Shown: positions 51,373 to 60,061 of the stretch, piece by piece
How the letters are laid out: every line of letters starts with the position of its first letter
Position numbering within the stretch: the first letter of the stretch is position 1
NCBI GenBank assembly: GCA_017554305.1
Contig: JAFZIN010000028.1
Location: forward strand, 89,323-153,322
Length of the DNA stretch: 64,000 bases
Origin: Bacteroidales bacterium
GTDB lineage: Bacteria; Bacteroidota; Bacteroidia; Bacteroidales; UBA932
Direction of reading: 5' to 3'
Program-made: the position numbers and the translations under genes
The notes under the pieces: generated by a model
What the model was told of the DNA's origin: nothing
Seen by the model: only the letters and a program-made list of their open reading frames with translations
Database searches by the model: none

Positions 51373-53406
51373 TCAGTAGGAAAGAAGGGTGATAACTCCG
51401 TCCATTGTGCTTACCAGAAGTTGATGTTCACCTATCGGGAGAATATAATTTACCAAAGCCTTTGATACCTCGTGTTGCCACTCCACTGCACCGTCTGAGA
51501 CTCTGAGGGCAAAGATACAGCCGCGGCTGGTTGCAATGAATACCAGTCCTTTGCCGTCCTTACCGCCTGTAGGTGTGGCAATTATAGGGGTTGGTCCAAT
51601 CTCGTAGCCATACTCGGTTATGGTCTGCCAGGTCTTAACATCCTGAGCGTTGAGCTGCGCTCCGTTGTCTGCCTTGCTCAGAATCTTATCCAGCGAGTAT
51701 GCTCTAACGGTATCCTTCATGTTCTTTATGTAGTACTCTTCTCCGTTTGGAGAGAGACCTATTGCCTCTCTTCCGCCGTAAACCTTTGCAATCTGCCTGC
51801 CTGTCTTGGCTTCCAGAACATAGCTGCATCTATCTGGGATAGAAATCATTATGTAGCCCTTGGATTTAACGGGCCATACCTGGGCAGGAGAGTAGTTACG
51901 CACCTTAACTTTAGTCATCCACTCCCACTGGAGCTTGCCGTCTTTTGGATTGAAGGAGTAGAGAGTGTTGCCCCAGTCTCCTATAACCACCTGCTGCTTA
52001 TCTACATACGGACGGCTTACCACAAAGCTCTTCATCTTGTCATAACTCCATTTGAGTTTGCCAGTCTTAAGATCCAACGCACGGAAAATGTTATCTGACG
52101 AGCCAATGTAAACCACTCCGTTATAGATATTTGCAGTACCCAGCACAGATTTGTTGCAGGTATATTTCCATCTCAAAGAGCCGTCTTTAGGATTAAGACA
52201 GTAGATGTTGTTGTCTGAACTTCCCACAACAACATAATCTCCGCTTACGGCCGGAGTTGAGAAGGTCTTGCCATCCGTCTTAAAACTCCAGAGTTTATCT
52301 CCGGAGGTTGCATCCAGGCCGTAAATCATTCCCGCTTCGTCTGCAAAAATCACAATATCACCCTTTTGCACGGCGTTAGCAACAGACGGAAGCGCGTTCA
52401 CTCCCTCCTTTGGCATAACCATTTTACCCTTTCTCCAGATGGCTGCACCTGAGCCCACATCTGCATTGTTCTCATATCTCCACACCTGGGTAACCTGAGG
52501 GAAACGAACGTTGTAGTCATTAACCGGTTGAGGGTACTCTACGTTGTCCGGATATGCTGGGCCGTTGCTCATACGCACTGTGTACCAAATCTTTCCCGGC
52601 TCCTTCTTTCCCACAATCTTATCCTGGAAAGTAATTACTGAACCCTTGATTGTGGCAATCACATAACCCACATCACCCTTTGAAGTTGCCAAAGTTGAAC
52701 GGACAATCACACCAGGAATTCCATCATAAACCATTGCGCGGTCCTGATGCCAGTGACCGGAAAATACAAGCTGTATGTTTTTGCTCTTAATGGTGTTAAG
52801 AACGTCATCATATTTAATAAGAGAAGAGTCTAACGGATAGTGAGTTACAAAGAAGAGAGGCTTATCCTCCGGAAGAGCTTTCACCTCATCCTTGAGCCAC
52901 AACATGCTCTCTCTTGGAACCAAAGCGGGAGCCATCCTTATGTTAGGACCGCACGGAACACCCAGGAACTTAAATTTGCCCGCCTCAAACTCAAACCTCT
53001 CATAGCCGAATATCTTTGTAAATGAGTTGGTTCCGCTCTCGCTCCAGGTAGCGTCATGGTTTCCGGGAATTATAAACCAAGGTACTTTTATAGCGTCAAA
53101 TATCCTTTTTGCACATTTAATCTCATCATCGGAACCAAAGTTTGCAATGTCTCCGGTAATCATAACAAACTGAATGTTAGGATTATTATTGATATCCTCC
53201 ACGCAAGCCTCAGTTCCCTTTACGCTGGCACTGCCAAGAGAGATGTGCACGTCACTCAGCACTGCAAACTGCAGAGAGCCGTCCGCTTTCTGAGGGATAT
53301 AGGTTCCGCTGAAGGTTCCGTTTTCTACCTTCTGTGCATAAACAGAGATGGCAGATGCCATAAAGACAACTGCCACCAGTAACAGGATAAATCTTACTCT
53401 TTTCAT
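51373..53406 (-). CDS. Metallophosphoesterase fused to a PQQ-like beta-propeller
   Basis: 677 aa. Signal peptide (1-24). The N-terminal calcineurin-like phosphoesterase (about 45-260) has all usual motifs: LSDVHIS, TGDIANFG, GNHDATW, THYPL and SGHWHQDR, which bind two metals. After a linker the C-terminal half (about 315-677) has repeats of an eight-bladed PQQ-like propeller: LDATSGDKLWSFKTDG, LNPKDGSLRWKYTC, LDLKTGKLKWSYDK, FNPKDGKLQWEW. No PQQ-dependent dehydrogenase is implied; such propellers are often binding scaffolds (as in BamB). The substrate may be a surface or periplasmic phosphoester. Located 16 bp after batE. Confidence 0.85.
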   Translation of the reverse strand: MKRVRFILLLVAVVFMASAISVYAQKVENGTFSGTYIPQKADGSLQFAVLSDVHISLGSASVKGTEACVEDINNNPNIQFVMITGDIANFGSDDEIKCAKRIFDAIKVPWFIIPGNHDATWSESGTNSFTKIFGYERFEFEAGKFKFLGVPCGPNIRMAPALVPRESMLWLKDEVKALPEDKPLFFVTHYPLDSSLIKYDDVLNTIKSKNIQLVFSGHWHQDRAMVYDGIPGVIVRSTLATSKGDVGYVIATIKGSVITFQDKIVGKKEPGKIWYTVRMSNGPAYPDNVEYPQPVNDYNVRFPQVTQVWRYENNADVGSGAAIWRKGKMVMPKEGVNALPSVANAVQKGDIVIFADEAGMIYGLDATSGDKLWSFKTDGKTFSTPAVSGDYVVVGSSDNNIYCLNPKDGSLRWKYTCNKSVLGTANIYNGVVYIGSSDNIFRALDLKTGKLKWSYDKMKSFVVSRPYVDKQQVVIGDWGNTLYSFNPKDGKLQWEWMTKVKVRNYSPAQVWPVKSKGYIMISIPDRCSYVLEAKTGRQIAKVYGGREAIGLSPNGEEYYIKNMKDTVRAYSLDKILSKADNGAQLNAQDVKTWQTITEYGYEIGPTPIIATPTGGKDGKGLVFIATSRGCIFALRVSDGAVEWQHEVSKALVNYILPIGEHQLLVSTMDGVITLLSY

Positions 53407-53422
53407 TCTATCTATTTAAGTA

Positions 53423-54172
53423 TCAGATTATTTCTACATCTCCCGCTTTAATCCATCCTTGCCTTCCGTCTTCAATTTCTATCTTGTACCACTCACCCAC
53501 ATTCTCCAGTACCTTCATCTTTGTTCCCTCATGGAGAATGAAAATTGAGTTGCCTCCGGATTGCGGAGAACTCTTTACGCTTCCCAAACTCTCCACCACA
53601 ACCGCAGATGAGCTCCCCCTTGCATTTGAGGCTAATGCCAGAGAGAAGAGGAAACTTACCGCAGTAAAAAAGAAGCAAACCACAGCGAGTATAAAAAACA
53701 ACTTTCTAATGCGGCTTCTTCTGGAGAAAAGGTAGAGCAGCATAAGCATAAGTGCCAGAGCCAGAAGGACTAAGGAGACCACAGCCCAGCCGTCTGAAGA
53801 GATGGAGGAGCGAATGTTTTTAATCCAAGTCAGAAGCACAAATTCAGGCACGGCATCTATCTTGTCCAGAGTCTTAAGACGGGCCAGCTGAAGATTGTTC
53901 TGCACATCCTTGTTGGATGGGTCCAGCTTTAAAGCCCTCTCATAATAGAGAACGGCCTTACCTATCTTATTGGCTCTGTAATAGGTATTTCCAAGGTTAT
54001 AGAAGAGCTCCGGAGAGACCTCTCCACTCTTTTCAATTGAGAGAAAAGCGTTTGCAGCCTCATCATATTTCCCCTCAGAGTAAGCCGCTACTGCACTGTT
54101 CCACTCGGCACTTTGCGCAAAGGCGGAGAGGGAAACAAACAGAACCAAAAGTGTATATAGAGTCTTTTTCAT
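53423..54172 (-). CDS. batE: BatE: TPR and SH3-domain membrane protein
   Basis: 249 aa from the ATG at 54172 (MKKTLYTLL); an ATG four codons earlier (54184) directly follows the batD stop and is also possible. Signal peptide (ending SAFAQS), two to three TPR units (about 20-95; YNLGNTYYRANKIGKAVLYYERALKLDPSN), two transmembrane helices (about 130-185) and a C-terminal bacterial SH3 domain (about 190-249; GTKMKVLENVGEWYKIEIEDGRQGWI). BatE is a standard member of the Bat (aerotolerance) complex of Bacteroidota. It is the last bat gene. Confidence 0.87.
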   Translation of the reverse strand: MKKTLYTLLVLFVSLSAFAQSAEWNSAVAAYSEGKYDEAANAFLSIEKSGEVSPELFYNLGNTYYRANKIGKAVLYYERALKLDPSNKDVQNNLQLARLKTLDKIDAVPEFVLLTWIKNIRSSISSDGWAVVSLVLLALALMLMLLYLFSRRSRIRKLFFILAVVCFFFTAVSFLFSLALASNARGSSSAVVVESLGSVKSSPQSGGNSIFILHEGTKMKVLENVGEWYKIEIEDGRQGWIKAGDVEII

Positions 54173-54184
54173 CGCGATAGTCAT

Positions 54185-56071
54185 TTACAGTTTGTTTTCC
54201 AAATCGGAGATAAGCCCAACAGCCTTTTTGTACTGTGCATCCATTGCACCCGCCGCTCCCTCAGGGGAATAGCGTACCATCTCGCAGTCATCCAAAAGGG
54301 AGATTAAAGAGGCAACCTGCTCCGTTGGAACGTTTCTTCCAAGCAATGTCTCTTCAATTACATCTCTCTGGAGTTCAGACCTTTGAATGGAGAGTTTATC
54401 TGAAGTGTAACCCAGCAGAGCCTTGTGAAGCTCTTCATAGAACTCCTGTACCTTGTTCTGGCTGAGGTAGTTCTGAGCCTTCTTCAGACGCGTGCGTGCC
54501 ACCTTGTTTGCCTTGCGGTTACGGGTGCGCATCACATCCTTTGCCAGAGCAATGCGGCTGGAGGTAAGTTTCTTTATTCCAAAGAAGCCTGCAATAAGCA
54601 GTGCTGCAATCAGATAGAACGGCCAGCTCAAAACTGTAAAACGGCCCGCCTTCTTAAATGAAGGCATTGCGGTCTTTATGTATCTGATATCGTCCCCCAG
54701 ATTGCCCACACTCTTCTGAGATGCAGGAATAAATGTTGCTCCGTTAGGATTTGCACTTCCCTTAGCAACCTTAACCTCAATAGGTTCCGTATGCAAAGTC
54801 ACATATCTTCTCTGGTTCAGATCAAAATAAGAGTACTCAATAGAAGGAATTGTGTAGGTTCCGTCCGCCCTCGGAATGAATGGATACTCGTAAACCTTCT
54901 TGCCCACTGCACCCTCTGCGGTATTGTTAAAGTTGTTGGTACTCTTGGCGTCATACTTCTCAAAGTCCTGAGGGAGTTCAACCTTTGGAGCCTCTATAAG
55001 GTTCAAGTTACCTGAACCTGAGAGCTCTACAATAAGTGAAGCGGCCTCGTTAGACTTAAGGCTGTCTTTTGTAAGACGGGCAGTCATTGAGAGTTTTCCA
55101 ACTCCGCCGCCAAAACTTTCAGGCGCTCCGCCAGGCAGTTCGCTTACGTGAATGACGTGCTTTCCGGTGCTGAGTTTCTTCTTTACAACATCGTAAGTAT
55201 CATTGTCAAAGAAATCGTCAAAGATGCTGCGGCTGCGGGCTTTCTTGGTTAAAACCTGCACCTGGCAGACCATCTCGCAAGGATCCACGGTAAGAGCGCC
55301 GCTCTGCTGAGGCATTATCATATAACGTCTTATGAGAGCGCTGCTGTAAATCTGATTTCCCACCTTTTCACGGGTGAAGTTGATGTTCTGAGGTACTTCT
55401 ATCTCCTGACTCCAGAAACCGTTAAAAACAGGCATTTTTACATCTTCCAGCCCCACAATATTGGAACGGGTGTAGAGTTTCAGAGTTGCAATAATAGGCT
55501 CGCCCTTTACAACCTTGGTCTTGTTAAAGGAGAGTCTTAAAAAGAGGTCTGCCTTGCCGTAGGTAATACCCGGGTCATCTTCATCCATAGAGGAGAACGG
55601 GTCCTGATTTCCGTTCTGGTTTCCGCCGCTTTGCTGACTGCCCTGAGATGTCTGAGAGCCGCTGCTTTGAGAAGGGGCACCTTTCACAATATCAATTGTA
55701 ATGGAACGGGTGGAGTAAGTATTCCCTCCAATGGTAGCCGTTGCAGGAGTAATGTTAATCTGACCCTGCTGGTCCGCCTCCAGAACGTAAGTGTAGGTAA
55801 CCGTGTAAGAGTCTGTCCTCTTGCCGTTTACCCAGGAGGTGTAACTTGATGTGGATGTGGAAGGACCCGCAATCACATCTGCTCCCGTAATGGTTGGACG
55901 GACAAAATTTGTAACGTCTCCGTCAGAAATGAACTTAACAAGAAATCTCTCCCCGCTTCCCACAATGTTTGGAGCCTCCACCTTAAAGGTGTTCTGCCCC
56001 TTTGCTGCGGAGAGCGAGATTAAGAGAGTAAAACACAACAATAGTATTGAATAACCTCTTTTCATACCCAT
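54185..56071 (-). CDS. batD: BatD: oxygen-tolerance family protein
   Basis: 628 aa. Signal peptide ending SAAKGQN (about 26), then a beta-rich large periplasmic part typical of BatD: VGSGERFLVKFISDG, SYTVTYTYVLEADQQGQINITPATATIGG, IEVPQNINFTREKVG, GSGNLNLIEAPKVELPQDFEKYDAK and an extended YEYPFIPRADGTYTIPSI. One transmembrane helix lies at about 465-490, and the C-terminus is cytosolic with a helical segment. A second in-frame Met is two codons in. A Gln/Ser/Gly-rich linker is at about 140-165. Stop is directly followed by batE. Confidence 0.9.
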   Translation of the reverse strand: MGMKRGYSILLLCFTLLISLSAAKGQNTFKVEAPNIVGSGERFLVKFISDGDVTNFVRPTITGADVIAGPSTSTSSYTSWVNGKRTDSYTVTYTYVLEADQQGQINITPATATIGGNTYSTRSITIDIVKGAPSQSSGSQTSQGSQQSGGNQNGNQDPFSSMDEDDPGITYGKADLFLRLSFNKTKVVKGEPIIATLKLYTRSNIVGLEDVKMPVFNGFWSQEIEVPQNINFTREKVGNQIYSSALIRRYMIMPQQSGALTVDPCEMVCQVQVLTKKARSRSIFDDFFDNDTYDVVKKKLSTGKHVIHVSELPGGAPESFGGGVGKLSMTARLTKDSLKSNEAASLIVELSGSGNLNLIEAPKVELPQDFEKYDAKSTNNFNNTAEGAVGKKVYEYPFIPRADGTYTIPSIEYSYFDLNQRRYVTLHTEPIEVKVAKGSANPNGATFIPASQKSVGNLGDDIRYIKTAMPSFKKAGRFTVLSWPFYLIAALLIAGFFGIKKLTSSRIALAKDVMRTRNRKANKVARTRLKKAQNYLSQNKVQEFYEELHKALLGYTSDKLSIQRSELQRDVIEETLLGRNVPTEQVASLISLLDDCEMVRYSPEGAAGAMDAQYKKAVGLISDLENKL

Positions 56072-56087
56072 TTGGCTGAATGCAAAT

Positions 56088-58094
56088 TTACCAATTCTTC
56101 TCTTTCTGTTTATTCCTTGCGGCGGCTTTTGCCTTTTTAACCTTCTCCTGAGTCTGATTTTCCTTATCCTGAATGGCCTGAAGCATCTGAGCTGCCGCCT
56201 GTTGGCTCATTTTCTGCTGATCCGGCTGCTGACCCTGAGGGTTTTTGTCATCCTTGTTCTGATCCTGATTGTTCTGATCCTGATCTTTGTTCTGGTCTTT
56301 ATTTTGGTCCTGATTTTGGTCCTTGTTCTGATCTTTGTTCTGGTCTTTGTTCTGGTCTTTGTTTTGGTCCTGATTTTGGTCTTTGTTCTGATCTTTGTTC
56401 TGATCTTTGTTTTGGTCCTGATTTTGGTCTTTGTTTTGATCTTTGTTCTGATCTTTGTTTTGATCTTTGTTCTGGTCCTGGTTCTGGTCCTGATTCTGCT
56501 GGTTCTGCTGGTTCTGCTGGTTCTGCTGCTGTTGCTGCTGCTGATTCTCCAGCATCTTCTTAGCGTAAGCATAGTTAGCCTTTGCCGTTATATCTGCAGG
56601 ATTCCTCATAAGAGACTGTTTGTAAGCCTCCATTGCCTTGTCATACTGCTGTTTGGCAAGGTAGGTATTACCCAGGTTGAAGAAGTATTTTGAGGTGAGC
56701 GTAGGTTTGCCCTGCTCCTTTAAGAAAGGATCCTCCTTTCCTCCCGATGGATTACCGTTCGCCCCCGGTGCCGTAACCTGCTCTTTTATATAATCTTTCT
56801 TTGAAACCACGCCCTTCCAGTTAACCCCGTAAGGAATCTTGGTCATAGTATCCGCCTGGCTCTCAAAGATTTTAAGAGCGTTTTCAGAATCGTTCAACTT
56901 GAAGAGGTTGTTTGCCAGGTTGTAATTTCCGGCAAGTGAAAGCGAATCCTTGAGGAGTCCCTTACGGTATTCAACCTCGGATTTTTTAAGTTCGTTCTTG
57001 TTAAAGTAGCGGTTACCCTTTCTCACCTCTTTCTTGTCTGCCTGTGCAAAGCCCTGGCTCAAAGTAAGAAGCATAACCAGAACTACCGTAAAGAGTCTTT
57101 TCATCTTTCTGTTTCCAATCAAAAACTCCAGAATGAGGAACGCCAATGCAATGGCCAAGAAGTACATAAACTGCTCATTGTACTCCTCAAAGGCAATCTC
57201 CTTATAAGCGTTCTTCTTAAGTTCTCTAACCTTCTCCACAATCTCACCCACGCCAAAGTTTGTATCTGAGGCTCTTACATAGATTCCGCCGCCTGCGGTG
57301 GCAATCTGTTTGAGCATATCCTCATCCAGTTTGGTCACCACAATGTTGCCCTGACGGTCTTTCATAAGTCCGCCCCCCTCTGCCGGAATCGGCTCACCCT
57401 GAGCGGATCCCACGCCTATACAGTAGACGTTTATGCCCGCCTCTTTTGCTGCGGCGGCAGCGGCAACAGCATCGTCCTCGTGATTCTCACCATCGCTGAT
57501 TACTATAATGGCCTTGTTTCCCTCTCCCTCCATACCTTCCTGAGAGAAGCTTGAAGCACAGGTCATTATGGCATTACCTATTGCAGTACCCTGTACCGGT
57601 ATTGAAGATGTATTTATTCCCGATAGGAACATCTTTGCAGAGACGTAGTCTGCCGTAACCGGAAGCTGAACAAAAGATTCTCCTGCAAAAAGCACCAGTC
57701 CAACACGGTCATTGTGCAGGCGGTCCATCAATCTGGAGAGGTCCATCTTGGCTCTTTCCAGACGGTTAGGAGAGTAATCCTTTGCAAGCATGGAGTTGGA
57801 AACATCCAACGCAATCATAATCTCACTGCCCGTGTTGTTACTCTCCTTCAGTCTTGCACCAATCTGAGGACGGGCAAGTCCCAACATCAGAAACAGCCAG
57901 GCCAGAGAGAAGCATGTAAGCTTAAGCCAACCCTTTCCCTTGGACCTCTCAGGCATCAGAGAATCAACCAACTTTGGATCTCCAAACTTCTTCAGCCTCT
58001 TGTTTCTTCCCCTTCTGTAAAAAGCATAGAGGATGTAAAACAGAGGAATAGCCAGTATGAATAGTAGAAATATCGGTTTTGCAAATTGTATCAT
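56088..58094 (-). CDS. batB: Fused BatB-BatC: von Willebrand A domain protein joined to TPR protein
   Basis: 668 aa from the ATG at 58094, which has the best Shine-Dalgarno in the window (AAAGGAGG). BatB part (1-330): two N-terminal transmembrane helices, a VWA domain with MIDAS motif DVSNS (D97 near) and DGENHEDDA, and a C-terminal transmembrane helix (about 309-327). At residue 331 a new Met starts MKRLFTVVLVMLLTLSQGFAQ, a complete signal-peptide look-alike, followed by the BatC part with TPR units (about 360-475). Then comes a very long Gln/Asn/Asp/Lys low-complexity stretch (from about 500) and a helical tail. In related bacteria batB and batC are separate genes. The internal ATG at 57104 could still start BatC alone. 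Confidence 0.88.
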   Translation of the reverse strand: MIQFAKPIFLLFILAIPLFYILYAFYRRGRNKRLKKFGDPKLVDSLMPERSKGKGWLKLTCFSLAWLFLMLGLARPQIGARLKESNNTGSEIMIALDVSNSMLAKDYSPNRLERAKMDLSRLMDRLHNDRVGLVLFAGESFVQLPVTADYVSAKMFLSGINTSSIPVQGTAIGNAIMTCASSFSQEGMEGEGNKAIIVISDGENHEDDAVAAAAAAKEAGINVYCIGVGSAQGEPIPAEGGGLMKDRQGNIVVTKLDEDMLKQIATAGGGIYVRASDTNFGVGEIVEKVRELKKNAYKEIAFEEYNEQFMYFLAIALAFLILEFLIGNRKMKRLFTVVLVMLLTLSQGFAQADKKEVRKGNRYFNKNELKKSEVEYRKGLLKDSLSLAGNYNLANNLFKLNDSENALKIFESQADTMTKIPYGVNWKGVVSKKDYIKEQVTAPGANGNPSGGKEDPFLKEQGKPTLTSKYFFNLGNTYLAKQQYDKAMEAYKQSLMRNPADITAKANYAYAKKMLENQQQQQQQNQQNQQNQQNQDQNQDQNKDQNKDQNKDQNKDQNQDQNKDQNKDQNKDQNQDQNKDQNKDQNKDQNKDQNQDQNKDQNKDQDQNNQDQNKDDKNPQGQQPDQQKMSQQAAAQMLQAIQDKENQTQEKVKKAKAAARNKQKEKNW
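56230..56560 (-). repeat. Tandem coding repeat (Asp-Gln-Asn-Lys / Asp-Gln-Asn-Gln units) in batB-C
   Basis: A run of about twenty 12- to 18-bp units codes for DQNK and DQNQ; a poly-Gln stretch with QQN units precedes it. On the plus strand this reads as TTCTGATCTTTG-like units. Such simple repeats are prone to slippage and to errors in assembly. Confidence 0.9.
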
Positions 58095-58104
58095 ATCCCC
58101 TCCT

Positions 58105-59085
58105 TTAATCCGGTAAATGTTTGGTAACAAACAGTCTCATAATAAGTTCCAGAACAACAGCCAGGAAGGCAACCAGTGCAAAGTTCATAAAGAGTTCCTT
58201 GTACTGAGGGAAGGAGTCCACAATGGTCTTGCTCTTCTCCATCTTGTTGATTTCCGTATAGATGGCGGCCAGTTTGGTGTTGTCCGTAGCTCTGAAATAT
58301 TTTCCTCCCGTCTCCTTGGCAATCTGCTTCAGAAGCGGTTCGTCTATCTCCACCTTCATTGTCTGAACGCCGTAAGGTGTAGGATACGGAGCCTCACCCA
58401 TTGCGCCGATACCTATGGTGTAAACTCTTATGCCGTAGGTCTTTGCAATCTCAATTGCCATCTGCGGAGAAATCTCTCCGGTGTTGTTCACACCGTCCGT
58501 AAGCAGAATGACAACCTTGCTCTTGGCATCTGAATCTTTCAACCTTGCAACAGCTGTTGCCAGTCCGTTTCCTATAGCGGTGCCGTCTTCAATTATTCCG
58601 CACTGAATCTCCTTTAACATATTAATGAGAGACTGACGGTCAGTAGTAAGAGGGCACTGCGTGTAACTCTCACCGGCAAAGACAACTACGCCCATTCTGT
58701 CTGCAGGTCTCTGAGCCACGAACTCAGTAGCGATCTGCTTGGCTGCGTTAATTCTGTCCGGCTTGAAATCCATTGCCAACATAGAGGTGGAAACATCTAT
58801 TCCAAGCACAATGTCTATACCCTCCGTACTCACCTTCTCCAACTTGGAAGCGGAGCGCGGACGTGCTATTGCAAGTACCAGGAATAATACCGCCAAACAT
58901 CTCAGTACAAACGGAATATGACGCAGAATGCGCTTTAAAAGATTCTCCTTTTTAAAGTTCCACGGAGAGATGTTTGAAACGGTCAGATAGGGCTGCCTTC
59001 CCTTAATCTCCCTCCAAACGTAAAGAAGAATCATCAAAGGGATAATCAGCACCAGGTATAATAGTTTTGGATACTCGAAAAACAT
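58105..59085 (-). CDS. batA: BatA: von Willebrand factor type A domain membrane protein
   Basis: 326 aa. Two N-terminal transmembrane helices (about 9-25 and 55-75), VWA domain (about 90-280) with the MIDAS motif DVSTSMLAMDF and the later TDGVNNTGE, and one C-terminal transmembrane helix (about 300-320). It is a paralogue of the BatB half. The Bat complex is thought to be a MoxR-linked periplasmic assembly that helps the cell tolerate oxygen or envelope stress. batB starts 10 bp after its stop. Confidence 0.9.
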   Translation of the reverse strand: MFFEYPKLLYLVLIIPLMILLYVWREIKGRQPYLTVSNISPWNFKKENLLKRILRHIPFVLRCLAVLFLVLAIARPRSASKLEKVSTEGIDIVLGIDVSTSMLAMDFKPDRINAAKQIATEFVAQRPADRMGVVVFAGESYTQCPLTTDRQSLINMLKEIQCGIIEDGTAIGNGLATAVARLKDSDAKSKVVILLTDGVNNTGEISPQMAIEIAKTYGIRVYTIGIGAMGEAPYPTPYGVQTMKVEIDEPLLKQIAKETGGKYFRATDNTKLAAIYTEINKMEKSKTIVDSFPQYKELFMNFALVAFLAVVLELIMRLFVTKHLPD

Positions 59086-60056
59086 TACTTAACCTCCTCT
59101 TTCTTAGCCTCTTCCAATTGCTGCATATAAGCAAAGTTCACAAAGTTCACCGCAACCGGAATTGCATTTTCATTATCCTGCTCGCTAGGCGTATATTTGG
59201 CAAACTTCACCAAATCTGCCCTTGCAAACATCTCATCCAAGTCATTGAATATCTTCTCATCCAACTTCTTGTCTTTCAGAGAGTCCATAATCTCCGAAGA
59301 GGTCTTCTCCATTGCACCGAATCCGTAACGGCTCTCAATGTAGTTACGCAGAGCGTCCGTAATTCCTGTGTAGTACTGCTTCTCCTTTCCAACCTTCCAA
59401 ATCTTCTCCAAACGGAGTTTCTCCAACTTCTTAAGCGCCGTAATATGAGGCGGTTCTACCTGTACAGATTTGCCAAAGAAGTTCTTGTTCTTTCTCTTCA
59501 TAGAGATATATCTGCATATTGCCCAAATAATCAGAGCAACTGCAAGTGCCAGAAGAACCCACGGCAGAACCTCACCCACCGTTATAGGATATTTCTCCTG
59601 CGCCTTAATCTCGTATGGTTTGAATGAGGCCGTATCTATCTGAATTGTATTCACATAGAGGTCTTGTGGATCTATACTCAGAGTATCCGCCATGCCCTCA
59701 ATGGAGTAGAGAATAACAGGAGCCGGCAGATGGAATGAACCGCTGTCAAAAGCGGAGAGCATCATCTTGGCCCTCAGCTCTCTCTGTCCGTTTTTAAGAG
59801 AGACGGAGTCTATCTGAAGATCCTTCACAACCTCTATTGCCGCCCCCCTTAAAGTGGTATCTGCGGCAAGGGTCTGCTTATATGGAATGGCCTTGAGGTC
59901 AACCCCTTCCGGGAATGTAAACTCGGTAATCCAAGCCACCTGGTCTCCAATCAGAACCGAGTCTTTTGTAAGGTAAGACTTGGGAACTTTCTGAGCAAAA
60001 ACCGTGGTGGAAAGCATCACCAAAAAGGCCAACGCCGTTAAACTTTTTCTAAACAT
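59085..60056 (-). CDS. Bat-operon membrane protein with DUF4381-like features
   Basis: 323 aa. Signal peptide (1-21), a beta-rich periplasmic domain (about 25-150), one transmembrane helix (about 165-185; LPWVLLALAVALIIWAIC), and a cytosolic helical part (about 195-323; LRNYIESRYGFGAMEKTSSEIMDSL). It sits between DUF58 and batA in the usual Bacteroidota Bat layout, and its stop overlaps the batA start by one base. It is similar in plan to proteins annotated as BatD-like or DUF4381; the name is uncertain. Confidence 0.75.
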   Translation of the reverse strand: MFRKSLTALAFLVMLSTTVFAQKVPKSYLTKDSVLIGDQVAWITEFTFPEGVDLKAIPYKQTLAADTTLRGAAIEVVKDLQIDSVSLKNGQRELRAKMMLSAFDSGSFHLPAPVILYSIEGMADTLSIDPQDLYVNTIQIDTASFKPYEIKAQEKYPITVGEVLPWVLLALAVALIIWAICRYISMKRKNKNFFGKSVQVEPPHITALKKLEKLRLEKIWKVGKEKQYYTGITDALRNYIESRYGFGAMEKTSSEIMDSLKDKKLDEKIFNDLDEMFARADLVKFAKYTPSEQDNENAIPVAVNFVNFAYMQQLEEAKKEEVK

Positions 60057-60061
60057 AATTC

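Noticed and set aside
56202-56693. Plus-strand ORF of 163 codons antisense to the BatC tail
   Set aside because: It is a Leu/Val/Phe-rich translation of the DQNK repeat on the other strand. No start signal or homology was seen.
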